DNA of 64,000 nucleotides, from NCBI RefSeq assembly GCF_022549775.1, contig NZ_JAKZGP010000001.1, forward strand, positions 62,001-126,000. Reading direction: 5' to 3'. Made by a program: the position numbers and the translations under genes. Numbering within the stretch: position 1 is the stretch's first letter; each line of letters starts with the position of its first letter. This DNA comes from Belliella filtrata (GTDB taxonomy: Bacteria; Bacteroidota; Bacteroidia; Cytophagales; Cyclobacteriaceae). A model generated the notes under the pieces. The model saw only the letters and a program-made list of their open reading frames with translations, did not search any database and was not told the origin of the DNA. Shown here piece by piece: positions 9,501 to 18,451 of the stretch.

Positions 9501-11037
9501 GATTTCTCCACCTCCTCACCATGACATCTACTCTATTGAAGATTTGGCGCAGTTAATTTACGATTTGAAAAACGCCAACCGTAAAGCCAGAATCAATGTC
9601 AAGCTTGTATCCCAAGCTGGTGTAGGAACAGTCGCAGCTGGTGTGGCCAAAGCACAGTCTGACGTAATTCTGATCTCTGGAGCAGATGGAGGTACAGGTG
9701 CGTCACCGCTTAGCTCTATACGACATGCGGGCTTACCTTGGGAGCTTGGACTTTCGGAAGCTCATCAGACATTGGTGAAAAACAACCTAAGAAGTAGGGT
9801 TGTCCTTCAGACTGATGGACAGCTTCGTACCGGTAGAGACATTGCTATTGCGACCCTTTTGGGAGCGGAAGAATGGGGTATTTCTACTGGCGCACTCGTA
9901 GTAGAGGGATGTATCATGATGAGAAAATGTCACCTCAATACCTGTCCAGTAGGTATAGCTACGCAAAATCCAGATTTGAGAAAACTTTTCACTGGTGATC
10001 CTGACCATGTCGTGAACTATTTCAGGTTCCTTGCCCAAGACCTCAGAGAAATCATGGCTTCATTGGGATTTGCTACAATTGATGAAATGGTAGGTCAGAG
10101 TGATGTTCTAAAGGCTACTGGAAACATGAACCACTGGAAATGGGACAAAGTAGACCTTACGCCAGTATTCCACAAAGTGGAAGTTCCTGACCATGTTGGT
10201 GTACACAAGCAAATAGATCAAGAGTTTGAGCTCAAGAAAGTCCTCGACAGAAAACTGATCAAAGCAGCTCTACCAGCCCTAGAGCAAGCCAATGAAGTCA
10301 AAGGAAAGTTCGAAATCAAAAACATCGACCGCTCCGTAGGGGCTATGCTTTCTAATGAAATTTCTAAAATATATGGAAGTCCAGGCCTTCCAGAAGATAC
10401 TATTCAGTACAAATTCATAGGTTCAGCGGGACAGACATTTGGAGGATTCTTGACCAAAGGGGTAACTTTTGAGCTAGAGGGAGAGGCCAATGACTACTTC
10501 GGAAAAGGATTGTCTGGAGGAAAACTGATCGTATATCCAAGCAGAAATGCCTCCTTCCGAGCAGAAGACAATATCATCATCGGTAATGTGGCTTTCTATG
10601 GTGCAACATCAGGTGAAGCCTTTATCAATGGAAAAGGTGGAGAAAGATTCTGTGTAAGAAACTCTGGAGTAAGCACTGTAGTAGAAGGCATAGGCGATCA
10701 TGGATGTGAGTATATGACTGGTGGATTGGTAGTGAATCTTGGAGAAATAGGCAGAAACTTTGCCGCAGGTATGAGTGGAGGTATTGCATACATTCTCAAA
10801 GACTACCTACACTTGATCAATCAAGAGATGGTCGACATCGATCCATTGAATGAAGATGATTTTGTCTTGATTAAAGACTTGACAACTAAACACAAAGCAC
10901 TTACTAAAAGCCCTTTAGCTGGGGAGTACTTAGATAAATGGGATTCTTACAAGGAGCGATTTGCTAAGGTAATCCCAAGGGATTACAAGGAGGTATTGAG
11001 AAAAAGAGCTTTGGAACAATCAAAAACATTAGTGTAA
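6547..11037 (+). CDS. gltB: Glutamate synthase large subunit
   Basis: GltB makes two glutamates from glutamine and 2-oxoglutarate, using electrons passed on by GltD. The ATG at 6547 gives MNKGLYRSDFEHDSCGIGAV. Cys15 is the expected nucleophile of the class II amidotransferase domain, exposed after removal of a 14-residue propeptide. Order: amidotransferase (about 15-420), central domain (about 470-770), FMN-binding synthase domain (about 810-1180) and the GXGXG beta-helix (about 1240-1430). The 3Fe-4S cysteines are in CIMMRKCHLNTCPVG. The length of 1496 residues is normal. A TTG two codons upstream (6541) is in frame but unlikely. gltD follows after one base, so the pair is one operon. Confidence 0.96.
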   Translation: MNKGLYRSDFEHDSCGIGAVVNVKGLKTHETISDALYMLSNMEHRGGRGSDPKTGDGAGILIQVPHSFLKEVTQRAGFEIPGEGSYGVGMTFFPKNKQLYKKSKERLNQIIKELGFKLLGYRQVPVDETVPGSGALDVMPIIEQVFVRHEDGLQDIDLERKLYVLRNYATREINKEIPGVNNAFYFASFSSNTIIYKGQLRTDQVLPFYKDLQNNKITSGLAIVHSRFSTNTFPNWRLAQPFRYLSHNGEINTIRGNLNKMKSKMSLMRSVNFTDQELAMVMPVTNKQYSDSANLDALVELLTLSGRSLPHVMMMLVPEAWQDNQMMDKDRKAFYKFHAALMEPWDGPAALLFTDGKSIGATLDRNGLRPLRYFITNDDRVILSSEAGALPIREATIKEKGRISPGRMLWIDLEKGKVAFDDEVKSSICDNKPYDKWVREERIKLRLMPDPKTLTNPYTTEALKQKQTIFGYTSEEVKVILAPMGDTSYEPIGSMGADTPLAVLSKQSQHVANYFKQLFAQVSNPPIDPIREKLVMSLFTRIGESHNILDESPRHTRQIHISQPVLLNEDLEKLKNLEDQGYRAVTLQAHFTADHRPGSLLDALNELGRQAEGAIYAGKNIIIISDRGSDQTKAPIPSLLAIGAVHHHLVKKKLRTRAGLVVEAGDIRETHHFATVIGYGASAINPYLALETLLSLNEKGQLSKQLPTKQLFANYQAAVGKGLLKVLSKMGISTLQSYQGAQIFEAIGLGPEVIDRCFKGTVSRISGISFDELAEEVLIRHQAAYETDRPVLETGGVYQWKRRGEKHMFNPESIHLLQKSTRLNDYALYKKFAEKINVQTKDALTLRGLFEFKKRISIPIEEVEPIESILRRFATGAMSFGSISHEAHTTLAIAMNRIGAKSNSGEGGEDEIRFERKENGDWERSAIKQVASGRFGVTSNYLSNAEEIQIKMAQGAKPGEGGQLPGHKVDDWIGRVRHSTPGVGLISPPPHHDIYSIEDLAQLIYDLKNANRKARINVKLVSQAGVGTVAAGVAKAQSDVILISGADGGTGASPLSSIRHAGLPWELGLSEAHQTLVKNNLRSRVVLQTDGQLRTGRDIAIATLLGAEEWGISTGALVVEGCIMMRKCHLNTCPVGIATQNPDLRKLFTGDPDHVVNYFRFLAQDLREIMASLGFATIDEMVGQSDVLKATGNMNHWKWDKVDLTPVFHKVEVPDHVGVHKQIDQEFELKKVLDRKLIKAALPALEQANEVKGKFEIKNIDRSVGAMLSNEISKIYGSPGLPEDTIQYKFIGSAGQTFGGFLTKGVTFELEGEANDYFGKGLSGGKLIVYPSRNASFRAEDNIIIGNVAFYGATSGEAFINGKGGERFCVRNSGVSTVVEGIGDHGCEYMTGGLVVNLGEIGRNFAAGMSGGIAYILKDYLHLINQEMVDIDPLNEDDFVLIKDLTTKHKALTKSPLAGEYLDKWDSYKERFAKVIPRDYKEVLRKRALEQSKTLV

Positions 11038-11038
11038 T

Positions 11039-12511
11039 ATGGGAGCGAAAGAAGGATTTATCCAATATAAAAGAGAGCTACCAGAGTCACGCTCTCCCGA
11101 AGAAAGAATCAACGATTACAAAGAAATATATAAGCCGTTTGATGCACAGAAGTTGAACGAACAGTCAGCTAGGTGCATGGATTGCGGTATACCATTTTGC
11201 CACCAGGGGTGTCCGCTGGGTAATGTAATACCTGAGTTTAACGATGCTGTATACAATAATGAATGGGAAGAAGCTTTCCATATATTAAAAAGCACTAACA
11301 ATTTCCCAGAATTTACTGGTAGGATTTGCCCAGCGCCCTGTGAGGCATCATGTGTACTTGGTATCAACAAAGATCCAGTAGCCATTGAGCTTATCGAGAA
11401 GCATATTGCTGAAAAAGCTTATGAGTTAGGGTTTGTCAAGCCTAAATTGCCTAAAACCGAAACAGGCAAAACTGTAGCGGTAATAGGCTCAGGACCTGCA
11501 GGACTAGCAGCAGCTGATCAGCTTAATCAAGCTGGCCATAAAGTGACCCTTTATGAAAAAGATAAGAAAGTAGGAGGACTTCTTCGTTACGGTATACCTG
11601 ATTTCAAGTTAGAAAAATGGGTGATCGATAGAAGAGTAGAGGTAATGGAACAAGAAGGTGTCCAATTTTCGACTGAAACAGAAATTGGTGTCAGTGTGAA
11701 AGCAGAAGAAATACTTGCTAACTTTGATGCTGTAGTACTAGCCACTGGAGCGGCGCAGCCTCGTCAGTTGAAAATCAAAGGATCAGACTTGAAGGGTGTG
11801 CACTTCGCAATGGAGTTCTTGGGCAAGCAAAACCAAGTCGTAGGTGGCGAAATCAAGGAAAATCCAATTTCAGCCAAAGATAAACATATTGTGGTGATTG
11901 GAGGTGGTGACACGGGTTCGGACTGTATAGGCACATCTAATAGACATGGTGCAAAGAGCATTATGCAACTTGAGTTGCTACCAAAACCTCCAAAGCAGCG
12001 AACAGAGCTGAATCCATGGCCCGAATGGCCAATGACTTTGAAAACCTCTAGCTCTCATGAGGAAGGTGCAAACAGGGTATTCTCTGTACTTACCAAAGAG
12101 TTTGTTGGCAATAAGAAGGGTGAAGTCACTGGCTTGGTGCTAGTAGATATAGAATGGAAACATGAAAATGGAAAGATGCAGTTTGTAGAAATCTCTGGTA
12201 CAGAGCGTACTGTTCCATGTGATTTGGCATTCTTGGCCATAGGGTATACAGGACCCGCAGAAAATGGTCTTCTCGAAGCATTCAAAGTAGAGAAAATGGA
12301 AAATAGTCTTCCTATGTCAAAAGAATATCAATCTACTGCAAAGAAAGTTTTCCTTGCTGGAGACATGAGAAGAGGACAATCACTTGTCGTATGGGCTATA
12401 TCGGAGGGAAGAGAAGCGGCCGTACGAGTAGATGAATTCCTTCAAGGTAGTTCTGTTTTACCTAGGAAAGATGAAGGATTCTACCAAGTAGAGGAAGAAA
12501 TGGCACCTTAA
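11039..12511 (+). CDS. gltD: Glutamate synthase small subunit
   Basis: GltD oxidises NAD(P)H and feeds electrons to GltB. The 490-residue protein has N-terminal cysteine clusters for two 4Fe-4S centres (CMDCGIPFCHQGCPLGN, then CPAPCEASC). An FAD-binding Rossmann motif (VAVIGSGPAGLAAADQL, about residue 144) and an NAD(P)H-binding one (IVVIGGGDTGSDCIG, about residue 283) follow. The C-terminal FAD motif VFLAGDMRRGQSLVVWAI is also present. Its ATG starts one base after the gltB stop, which implies translational coupling. Two hairpins follow the gene. Confidence 0.96.
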   Translation: MGAKEGFIQYKRELPESRSPEERINDYKEIYKPFDAQKLNEQSARCMDCGIPFCHQGCPLGNVIPEFNDAVYNNEWEEAFHILKSTNNFPEFTGRICPAPCEASCVLGINKDPVAIELIEKHIAEKAYELGFVKPKLPKTETGKTVAVIGSGPAGLAAADQLNQAGHKVTLYEKDKKVGGLLRYGIPDFKLEKWVIDRRVEVMEQEGVQFSTETEIGVSVKAEEILANFDAVVLATGAAQPRQLKIKGSDLKGVHFAMEFLGKQNQVVGGEIKENPISAKDKHIVVIGGGDTGSDCIGTSNRHGAKSIMQLELLPKPPKQRTELNPWPEWPMTLKTSSSHEEGANRVFSVLTKEFVGNKKGEVTGLVLVDIEWKHENGKMQFVEISGTERTVPCDLAFLAIGYTGPAENGLLEAFKVEKMENSLPMSKEYQSTAKKVFLAGDMRRGQSLVVWAISEGREAAVRVDEFLQGSSVLPRKDEGFYQVEEEMAP

Positions 12512-12540
12512 TCCAAATTTGAAACCACTATTTCAACCAA

Positions 12541-12569
12541 TAGCCGGCCTGGGTAATTTAGGTCGGCTA
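12541..12569 (+). terminator. Terminator hairpin of gltBD
   Basis: A 9-bp stem with one G-U pair (12541-12549 with 12561-12569) around an 11-nt loop is followed by AATATTTTAT. It sits 30 nt after the gltD stop. Confidence 0.65.
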
Positions 12570-12588
12570 ATATTTTATGTAAGCAAAA

Positions 12589-12617
12589 AAAATGCAGGCC
12601 AAACTGACCTGCATTTT
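12589..12617. terminator. Bidirectional terminator between gltD and the LTXXQ gene
   Basis: AAAATGCAGG (12589-12598) pairs perfectly with CCTGCATTTT (12608-12617) around a 9-nt loop. An A-run precedes it and a T-run is in the other arm, so it can stop the convergent gltBD (+) and LTXXQ (-) transcripts. Confidence 0.75.
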
Positions 12618-12648
12618 ATGTATTACATTTAACCAACCTTTATGAAAA

Positions 12649-13131
12649 TTACCGCTGTGTTCTTGGACCTCTAGTCCCACGCTCACCTCTTTGACCTTTT
12701 CTAAATTTCTCTCTGTCAGGGTTTGTTCTAGCATCTCTGACAGCATTCATTCTTTTCTTATTTTCATCCTGCAACTCCTCGTACTTCGTCAATTGCTCTG
12801 GAGTAAGTACAGAAGTGATTTTTTCTTGTTGAGCTTCATGCTTCGTTTTCATTTCCTCTCTCTTGGCTTTCATCTCTTCTTTTCTCGCTTCCATTTCAGC
12901 TTGCCTTTTATTCGCATTTTCTAAATGAATAGCATAAATCTGCTCTTTCTGATTTTCATCTAGCTCTAATTTATCCGCTAGCCTATTTGTTGCCATTTCT
13001 GCTCTCTTTTCTGGGCTAGCCATTTCAGCCCTTTTGTCTGGACTCATACCATTTCTTGGTGACACTCTTTGAGCTTGTGCTGACAAAACTCCTAAGGAAA
13101 ATATGGCGACGATTATCAATAGCTTTTTCAT
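12649..13131 (-). CDS. Periplasmic LTXXQ (Spy/CpxP-like) protein
   Basis: The 160-residue protein has a clear signal peptide (MKKLLIIVAIFSLGVLSAQA). A helical region with the two family motifs follows: LELDENQKEQIYAIHLEN and SVLTPEQLTKYEEL. Between them is a highly charged K/E/M/R helix, and the tail is Arg/Gly-rich. LTXXQ proteins of the Spy/CpxP group are periplasmic chaperones or stress sensors. The gene appears monocistronic. Its upstream region contains two 10-bp GC-rich palindromes. A second LTXXQ protein lies at 41.4 kb beside an ECF sigma factor. Confidence 0.75.
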   Translation of the reverse strand: MKKLLIIVAIFSLGVLSAQAQRVSPRNGMSPDKRAEMASPEKRAEMATNRLADKLELDENQKEQIYAIHLENANKRQAEMEARKEEMKAKREEMKTKHEAQQEKITSVLTPEQLTKYEELQDENKKRMNAVRDARTNPDREKFRKGQRGERGTRGPRTQR

Positions 13132-13179
13132 GATTTCTTTGTTTAAGGTTAATATTTCTTCTTATTAAGATCCATCACT

Positions 13180-13252
13180 TACCCGGGTAGATTGGATGTT
13201 GGTTTAGTTTCCAATTTCTTTTGGAATTTGTCTTTTAGACCAAGCGGCCGCT
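13180..13252. promoter_or_regulatory. Two GC-rich palindromes upstream of the LTXXQ gene
   Basis: TACCCGGGTA (13180-13189) and AGCGGCCGCT (13243-13252) are perfect 10-bp palindromes. They stand out in an otherwise AT-rich 222-nt gap between the LTXXQ gene start and the symporter terminator. They could be operators, but this is a weak inference from base composition and symmetry only. Confidence 0.25.
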
Positions 13253-13305
13253 CGAAGGTTTAATCTACCACTCAAAGAAAAATGTTAACAAACGTTAAAC
13301 AAAAA

Positions 13306-13333
13306 AAGGCTACTCCTAAACAAGAGTAGCCTT
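13306..13333 (-). terminator. Terminator of the DAACS symporter gene
   Basis: AAGGCTACTC (13306-13315) pairs with GAGTAGCCTT (13324-13333) around an 8-nt loop. On the minus strand it is followed by a run of seven T. It lies 20 nt after the symporter stop codon. Confidence 0.88.
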
Positions 13334-13353
13334 CCAAAAGGATTATTATTGGG

Positions 13354-14700
13354 TTATTGTTGCTCTAATTCTTCTGCGCTTGGCGTGAAAGGATTCGAAG
13401 AACGAATCAATCCAGCTGGAAGCTCTCCTTCAGTAGAGGCCACTGTCACACATACTGCTGCATCACCTGTGATATTTACCACTGTCCTGAACATATCCAA
13501 AATCCTATCAGGAGCAATGATAAGTGCCACACCTGCCCCAGGTACACCGATAGCTTCAAGTACTATGATCAACATGATCAAGCCAGCGCCAGGTACCCCC
13601 GCAGATCCAATAGCTGCTAAAGTAGCCGTGAGGACAATGGTCAATTGCTGGGATAAAGTAAGATCCATTCCTAATGCTTGAGCGATAAATACCGCTGCTA
13701 CGGCTTGATACAAGCTGGTACCATTCATGTTGATAGTAGCTCCAAGAGGAAGCACAAAGCTACTTACCTCTTCAGATACACCAATCTCCTCTTCCACTAG
13801 CTTCATCGTCACTGGAAGCGTAGCTGAACTAGAAGAGGTAGAGAACCCAAGCAACATGGCAGGTCTCAATGATTTGATAAAGTCAAGGAAAGAAAGCTTG
13901 GTGAAGGCTTTCAGCATAGCGCTATAGACACCAACGATGATCAGGAACAATCCGCCCATTACAACCAATGTGTATTTCAATAGCGCCAATAGCAATTCGA
14001 CAGCTGAATCTGGATTATCTCCAGCTATCTCCACAATGAGAGAAGCCATAAGTGCAAATACCCCATAAGGTGCAATCATCATGATATACTCTACAATCTT
14101 GATGATAACATCATTCAGGGCATCAAAAAAGTCTGTAAATGTCTTGGCCTTTTCTTTAGAAATCTGAAGCAAAGCAATACCCGCAATGATCGCAAAAAAC
14201 ACGACCTGAAGCATGCTTCCATTGTCTGCCGCGGCTGCAATAAGGTTTTCAGGAACTATATCTACAAGCGGTTGAAGCGGCCCTTGATCTTTGATGGCAG
14301 CGGCTGTATCAGCTTTGGATCCAGCTTGAGAGTCAAATTGAGCCATTAGCTTATCTCTTGTCTCCTGTGGAAGTTGCTCCCCTGGCTCGAAGAAGTTCAC
14401 TAATAATAAACCTAAGGTAATGGCAATAATGGTAGTTACCAAGTAGGCTAAAATAGTCTTTCCACCAATTCTTGAAAGCTTTGAGATATCACCAAGATTA
14501 GAAACACCCACAATCAAAGATGCCAAAACCAAAGGAACTGCAATCATTTTGAGTGCATTGATAAAAATCGTACCTACAGGCTTGATGTAGTTGACGGTAA
14601 ACTCTGGTGAAATTCCAAATTGGATAATCACCAATCCAAAAATCAATCCTAAAACTAGCCCAGCAATAATCTGGGTATGTAAGGGTATTTTTTTAAACAT
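13354..14700 (-). CDS. Dicarboxylate/amino acid:cation symporter (DAACS family)
   Basis: This is a secondary transporter of the GltP/DctA family that takes up glutamate, aspartate or C4-dicarboxylates with protons or sodium. The 448-residue membrane protein has about eight helices, the serine-rich re-entrant loop STSSSSATLPVTM and the NMNGTSLYQ motif of transmembrane segment 7. The C-terminal half (LIMLIIVLEAIGVPG, then IIAPDRILDMFRTVVNITGD) is also canonical. Residues about 117-160 form a hydrophilic insertion common in Bacteroidota members. The substrate cannot be assigned by eye. Nearby gltBD makes a glutamate link tempting but unproven. Confidence 0.9.
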   Translation of the reverse strand: MFKKIPLHTQIIAGLVLGLIFGLVIIQFGISPEFTVNYIKPVGTIFINALKMIAVPLVLASLIVGVSNLGDISKLSRIGGKTILAYLVTTIIAITLGLLLVNFFEPGEQLPQETRDKLMAQFDSQAGSKADTAAAIKDQGPLQPLVDIVPENLIAAAADNGSMLQVVFFAIIAGIALLQISKEKAKTFTDFFDALNDVIIKIVEYIMMIAPYGVFALMASLIVEIAGDNPDSAVELLLALLKYTLVVMGGLFLIIVGVYSAMLKAFTKLSFLDFIKSLRPAMLLGFSTSSSSATLPVTMKLVEEEIGVSEEVSSFVLPLGATINMNGTSLYQAVAAVFIAQALGMDLTLSQQLTIVLTATLAAIGSAGVPGAGLIMLIIVLEAIGVPGAGVALIIAPDRILDMFRTVVNITGDAAVCVTVASTEGELPAGLIRSSNPFTPSAEELEQQ

Positions 14701-14719
14701 AATATTTGGGTTATTTACT

Positions 14720-15799
14720 TTATAATTTATTCGTCCTGCTGATCAAGAGGTAGTCTGCCAAAACAAGTGCAGCCATGGCTTCTACAATAGGAACAGCTCT
14801 AGGGACCACACATGGATCATGTCTTCCTTTGCCAGATACCGTTACTGCCTCTCCTACTTCATTGACAGATTCTTGGTCTATCATGATAGTCGCTACTGGC
14901 TTGAATGCTACTTTGAAATAAATATCCTCACCATTTGAAATACCTCCTTGAATACCTCCACTGTGATTGGTCTTTGTCCTAGTCTTTCCAGATTCATCTG
15001 TATAAAATACATCGTTGTGCTCCGAGCCTCGCATACTGACTCCTTCGAAACCACTCCCATATTCAAAGCCCTTTACAGCATTGATACTTAGCATAGCCTT
15101 CCCCAGTTCAGCATGAAGCCTATCAAAGACTGGCTCTCCCAATCCTGCTGGTGCTCCAGTGACTACACAGCTCACAACACCACCTACGGTATCTCTAGAT
15201 TTACGAATCGAATCAATATAGTCAATCATCTCCTCTGCCTTCTTAGTATCTGGACATCTTAGTATATTGTCTTCTATCTTGGAGAGATCTAGCTCTTGGT
15301 ATGATTTGTCAAGCTTAAGGTGCCCAACTTGGCTTACATAGGCTTTGATATCTATTCCAAAATGTTTCAGAAGTAACTTTGCGACAGCACCTCCTGCCAC
15401 TCTTGCGGCAGTCTCTCTTGCACTACTTCTTCCTCCCCCTCGGTAGTCACGCACTCCATACTTCTCATGGTAAGTATAGTCTGCGTGTGAAGGTCTAAAT
15501 TTATCTGCAATATGACCATAATCTTTACTTTTTTGGTCAGTATTCATGATGACCATTCCTATAGGAGTGCCAGTACTTTTTCCTTCAAAAACTCCAGAAA
15601 GCAACTGAAATTCATCTTCTTCTTTCCTTTGTGTTGTGATTTTTGACTGACCTGGCTTACGGCGCTGCATTTCTGTTCTGATGAATTCCTCATCTATAGC
15701 CAAGCCGGCTGGACAGCCATCGATGATTACACCTAGCCCTTTGCCGTGCGATTCCCCGAAGGTGCTGATTTTGAAAATCTTTCCGAATGAATTACCCAT
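14720..15799 (-). CDS. aroC: Chorismate synthase
   Basis: AroC converts 5-enolpyruvylshikimate-3-phosphate to chorismate, the last step of the shikimate pathway, using reduced FMN. The 359-residue protein has all three signatures: [18 protein letters not shown] at the N terminus, [20 protein letters not shown] followed by [17 protein letters not shown], and [16 protein letters not shown] near the C terminus. Its ATG overlaps the last 8 nt of the upstream batD gene (ATGGGTAA), so translation is probably coupled. Confidence 0.97.
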   Translation of the reverse strand: MGNSFGKIFKISTFGESHGKGLGVIIDGCPAGLAIDEEFIRTEMQRRKPGQSKITTQRKEEDEFQLLSGVFEGKSTGTPIGMVIMNTDQKSKDYGHIADKFRPSHADYTYHEKYGVRDYRGGGRSSARETAARVAGGAVAKLLLKHFGIDIKAYVSQVGHLKLDKSYQELDLSKIEDNILRCPDTKKAEEMIDYIDSIRKSRDTVGGVVSCVVTGAPAGLGEPVFDRLHAELGKAMLSINAVKGFEYGSGFEGVSMRGSEHNDVFYTDESGKTRTKTNHSGGIQGGISNGEDIYFKVAFKPVATIMIDQESVNEVGEAVTVSGKGRHDPCVVPRAVPIVEAMAALVLADYLLISRTNKL

Positions 15800-17258
15800 T
15801 ACTCTTTCTCACAATAAGTACAGCTATCAAGATCACTGATGCTGCCAATAGTATATTAATAAAGATGGAAAAATAAGACTTATATCTCTGGTATGAAAGT
15901 TTATTGTTCTCTACTTCGATTAAATCATATATCCCACCTAATCTTTGGTTGGAAATAGCTTGATTGACCTTAGATTCTCCTGTGATTTGAAGCGTTGCTT
16001 GAGGCCTTAGCGTATCGTACTTTGCTAACCTGGGATTGAAATATATCCATTCAAAGTGATTGGATAACTTAACTTCGCCTGGTTCATTGATGGTCAAATA
16101 GTAGCTGAATTCTTTGATTCCAGTTACTTTTCCCATGCCTCTATTGATCTGCTGACGTACATTTGGATCGTAGGTATTTAGTTTTTGGATTTGCTTTGTT
16201 CTAGGCTTGTTGATGGAATTTACATTTCCTGATCCTGATATTCCAAAATTGTAGGTAATACCTTCTCCTGTCTCTGCTGTCCTCTCTTTGAAGTTCTCTC
16301 TTAACTGATATTCCCCCACACTGACTTCATTCCGTAATGGATGTGGTGGTAGAGGCTTCACCATGACTGTCTTTGCCGCAGAGTAAAAAGTTTTGAAATC
16401 CTCCATTCTATTGGCACCAAAGAAAGATGGATTTTTGGCTACTCTATACTTGATCATTTCCCAAGATATGGATGGAATGGTAACCTCTCCTTCGGAAAAA
16501 GGGAAAAACGTAGCTTCATATACTTTATACTTGGTCCAATTTTTCCCATTGATGCTCACCCTTTCAGGCTGAATACTCGTAATGTTGAAATTCTCTTCCC
16601 AAGCATTACTTGGCTTAAGCTTTTTCAAGATGTTGTCAAGCTGCCTGCCCGGCTCATGAAATTGAAATGGCGCTTGATTTTCCTCGGACATGTAGAAAGC
16701 CAAACTCACATTGATCCCTTCTCCTACAAACACCTCGGACTTGTCCACAGAAGCTGCAAAAAATGCGTCATCATCTATCTCTATAAATTCCTGCTCTTCC
16801 CTACTTCCTCTTCCAAACATTTCATCAAATGCATCGAAAGCACTCGAAGGTCTCTGGCTGCTGCGCGAGTCTACTACATTGATAGACTTTCCTTGAGAGG
16901 AATAATCTGTCCCATTTATCTTTATTGTAAAATTAGAAAGTTGAAACTCACCTTTCCGTGTGGGCCGATAATATTGAATGATGCTATTGGATGAGCTCAT
17001 CTGCCCGTTGATGATGTTCATTGAAGAAGATTGCTGAATCCCTTGTTTTTGGAAGCCTAGAATATCCGGAAACTGATCATAAGATTTTATTTTATCATCA
17101 GAAATTGTTACCTTGATGGTGAAGGTTTCATTTAGACCTATTTCACCTGGTCCTAATTCTATCTTTACATCTTGGGCAAAATTCTTAAATGAGATAATAC
17201 CTAATAGCAATACCAAAACCCAGGTGGCCTTCGTTTTTATCATAGTGGTTTTAATCAA
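15792..17258 (-). CDS. batD: BatD family protein
   Basis: The 488-residue protein has an N-terminal signal segment ([19 protein letters not shown]). Tandem beta-sandwich oxygen-tolerance domains follow, the first beginning [20 protein letters not shown], and the protein ends with one C-terminal membrane helix (about residues 463-482). BatD proteins of Bacteroidota belong to the Bat aerotolerance system and are thought to be membrane-anchored periplasmic partners of BatA/B. Here batD stands apart from any bat operon and overlaps aroC. ATG at 17258 or 17243 could be the start. Confidence 0.83.
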   Translation of the reverse strand: MIKTTMIKTKATWVLVLLLGIISFKNFAQDVKIELGPGEIGLNETFTIKVTISDDKIKSYDQFPDILGFQKQGIQQSSSMNIINGQMSSSNSIIQYYRPTRKGEFQLSNFTIKINGTDYSSQGKSINVVDSRSSQRPSSAFDAFDEMFGRGSREEQEFIEIDDDAFFAASVDKSEVFVGEGINVSLAFYMSEENQAPFQFHEPGRQLDNILKKLKPSNAWEENFNITSIQPERVSINGKNWTKYKVYEATFFPFSEGEVTIPSISWEMIKYRVAKNPSFFGANRMEDFKTFYSAAKTVMVKPLPPHPLRNEVSVGEYQLRENFKERTAETGEGITYNFGISGSGNVNSINKPRTKQIQKLNTYDPNVRQQINRGMGKVTGIKEFSYYLTINEPGEVKLSNHFEWIYFNPRLAKYDTLRPQATLQITGESKVNQAISNQRLGGIYDLIEVENNKLSYQRYKSYFSIFINILLAASVILIAVLIVRKSNG

Positions 17259-17363
17259 TTTATGACCGCAAATTAACTTTATATTTTAAACGCAACAAAC
17301 AATATAAAGTATCGTATGATAGAATTAGTAGTTTCTGTTTAACCTTTTAAAATTTTAGAACCA

Positions 17364-17555
17364 ATGCTAGAATACGTTAAGACAGTCTTGATGAAAGTGA
17401 GTTTTGACAAATCACTCTTTGAGAAAGAACTGCGTAAGAGCCTAAACTTGATCCTCCCTGATGAAATCAAGGAATTTCAACTTTGGTGCTACAGGACATT
17501 TTCAACTGTTTATGAACCTGTTTTAAATAAGTACTTTGTGAAGCTTGCAGGCTAA
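17364..17555 (+). CDS. Small conserved-type protein of unknown function
   Basis: A 63-residue ORF reads MLEYVKTVLMKVSFDKSLFE at the start and ends FVKLAG. It is soluble, mildly basic and rich in Leu/Phe/Lys, with no cysteine cluster or signal peptide. A terminator hairpin follows immediately and the divergent batD lies upstream, so it looks like an independently transcribed gene rather than a chance frame. I do not recognise a named family. Confidence 0.6.
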   Translation: MLEYVKTVLMKVSFDKSLFEKELRKSLNLILPDEIKEFQLWCYRTFSTVYEPVLNKYFVKLAG

Positions 17556-17561
17556 AAAAAT

Positions 17562-17585
17562 AAAAGGCTCTTAAATGAGCCTTTT
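17562..17585 (+). terminator. Terminator after the 63-residue gene
   Basis: AAAAGGCTC (17562-17570) pairs perfectly with GAGCCTTTT (17577-17585) around a 6-nt loop, just after the stop codon at 17555. An A-run lies upstream and T-rich sequence forms the 3' arm. Confidence 0.85.
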
Positions 17586-17716
17586 CTAATTTGATGTTTT
17601 TCAACTGTTGAGTATGCAATCTAAATTAGCTGCGAACCAAAAACTTTATATATGTGACAAATAGCTAATTGAATTCATCTTTCTTCTTTTTTTAACAAGT
17701 TCGATCGCAGAATACA

Positions 17717-18367
17717 TCAATTTGTCAACCGATAACAAAATATATAATAGAACGGGCTTTTACCATGAATTTGAGCATCTTCTCTTGATATTAGTTTATC
17801 ATTAGTTGAACAAAATTTCAAAGCCTTCATTCCAATGAAATCAAACTCCCAAAAAGCACCATAGAGAGCAAAAGGAATAGACCTATTCATTTCAAGATAA
17901 TCAGAAATTTCAAATTCTTTCAAGCCAAATGACCTTTTATAATCCTGATGAATCGTGACTTGATTTTGTGCCTTGTTGATATCACTTCCAAAAACAAAAT
18001 TAAATTCACTTGAGTTAGATTTTTCCCTTTTTATTCCCAAAACAAGATTATTTATAAACTTCCTCTTCAAACTATCAAGTTGATGATAAGTTCGTCCGGA
18101 AAAAATAGTTTTCTCCTCTATAAGAATGTCTTTTTCATAAATTTCAACGATATAATCAATGTTAAATTCCTCATCGTTAAAACTTAAACTTTGTTGTATT
18201 ACTCCTATACCATTTTAAGCATTGCTAATATTAAGAAGTTCTTCTAAATGATCTACTTTAGTAGCTTCGTCTTTTTCAACTCGATTTGTTTGACAAAAAC
18301 CATTATTTAGGGTAGTCAGAAATAAACTGACTAAGATTAAATCATTGAAATGTTTCATTTTGTTCAT
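17717..18367 (-). pseudogene. Exported protein gene interrupted by one in-frame stop codon
   Basis: From ATG at 18367 the frame encodes MNKMKHFNDLILVSLFLTTL, a signal peptide ending near NNGFCQ. It runs 50 codons to a TAA at 18217-18215, then stays open in the same frame to 17717. The full frame is 216 residues if the stop is ignored. The downstream part continues NGIGVIQQSLSFNDEEFNI and ends FYYIFCYRLTN, with normal composition and no frameshift. So a single substitution, or a sequencing error, separates two halves of one exported protein. I do not recognise the family. A restart at TTG 18070 would give a leaderless 117-residue product, which seems unlikely to be functional. Confidence 0.7.
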
Positions 18368-18451
18368 TTTTTAAATACTTGCCTAATTAATGGTAAGTTA
18401 AATTAGGTTGAAGCTTCCCGTTTCGGTGAGATTCCAAAAAATCCTACAACC

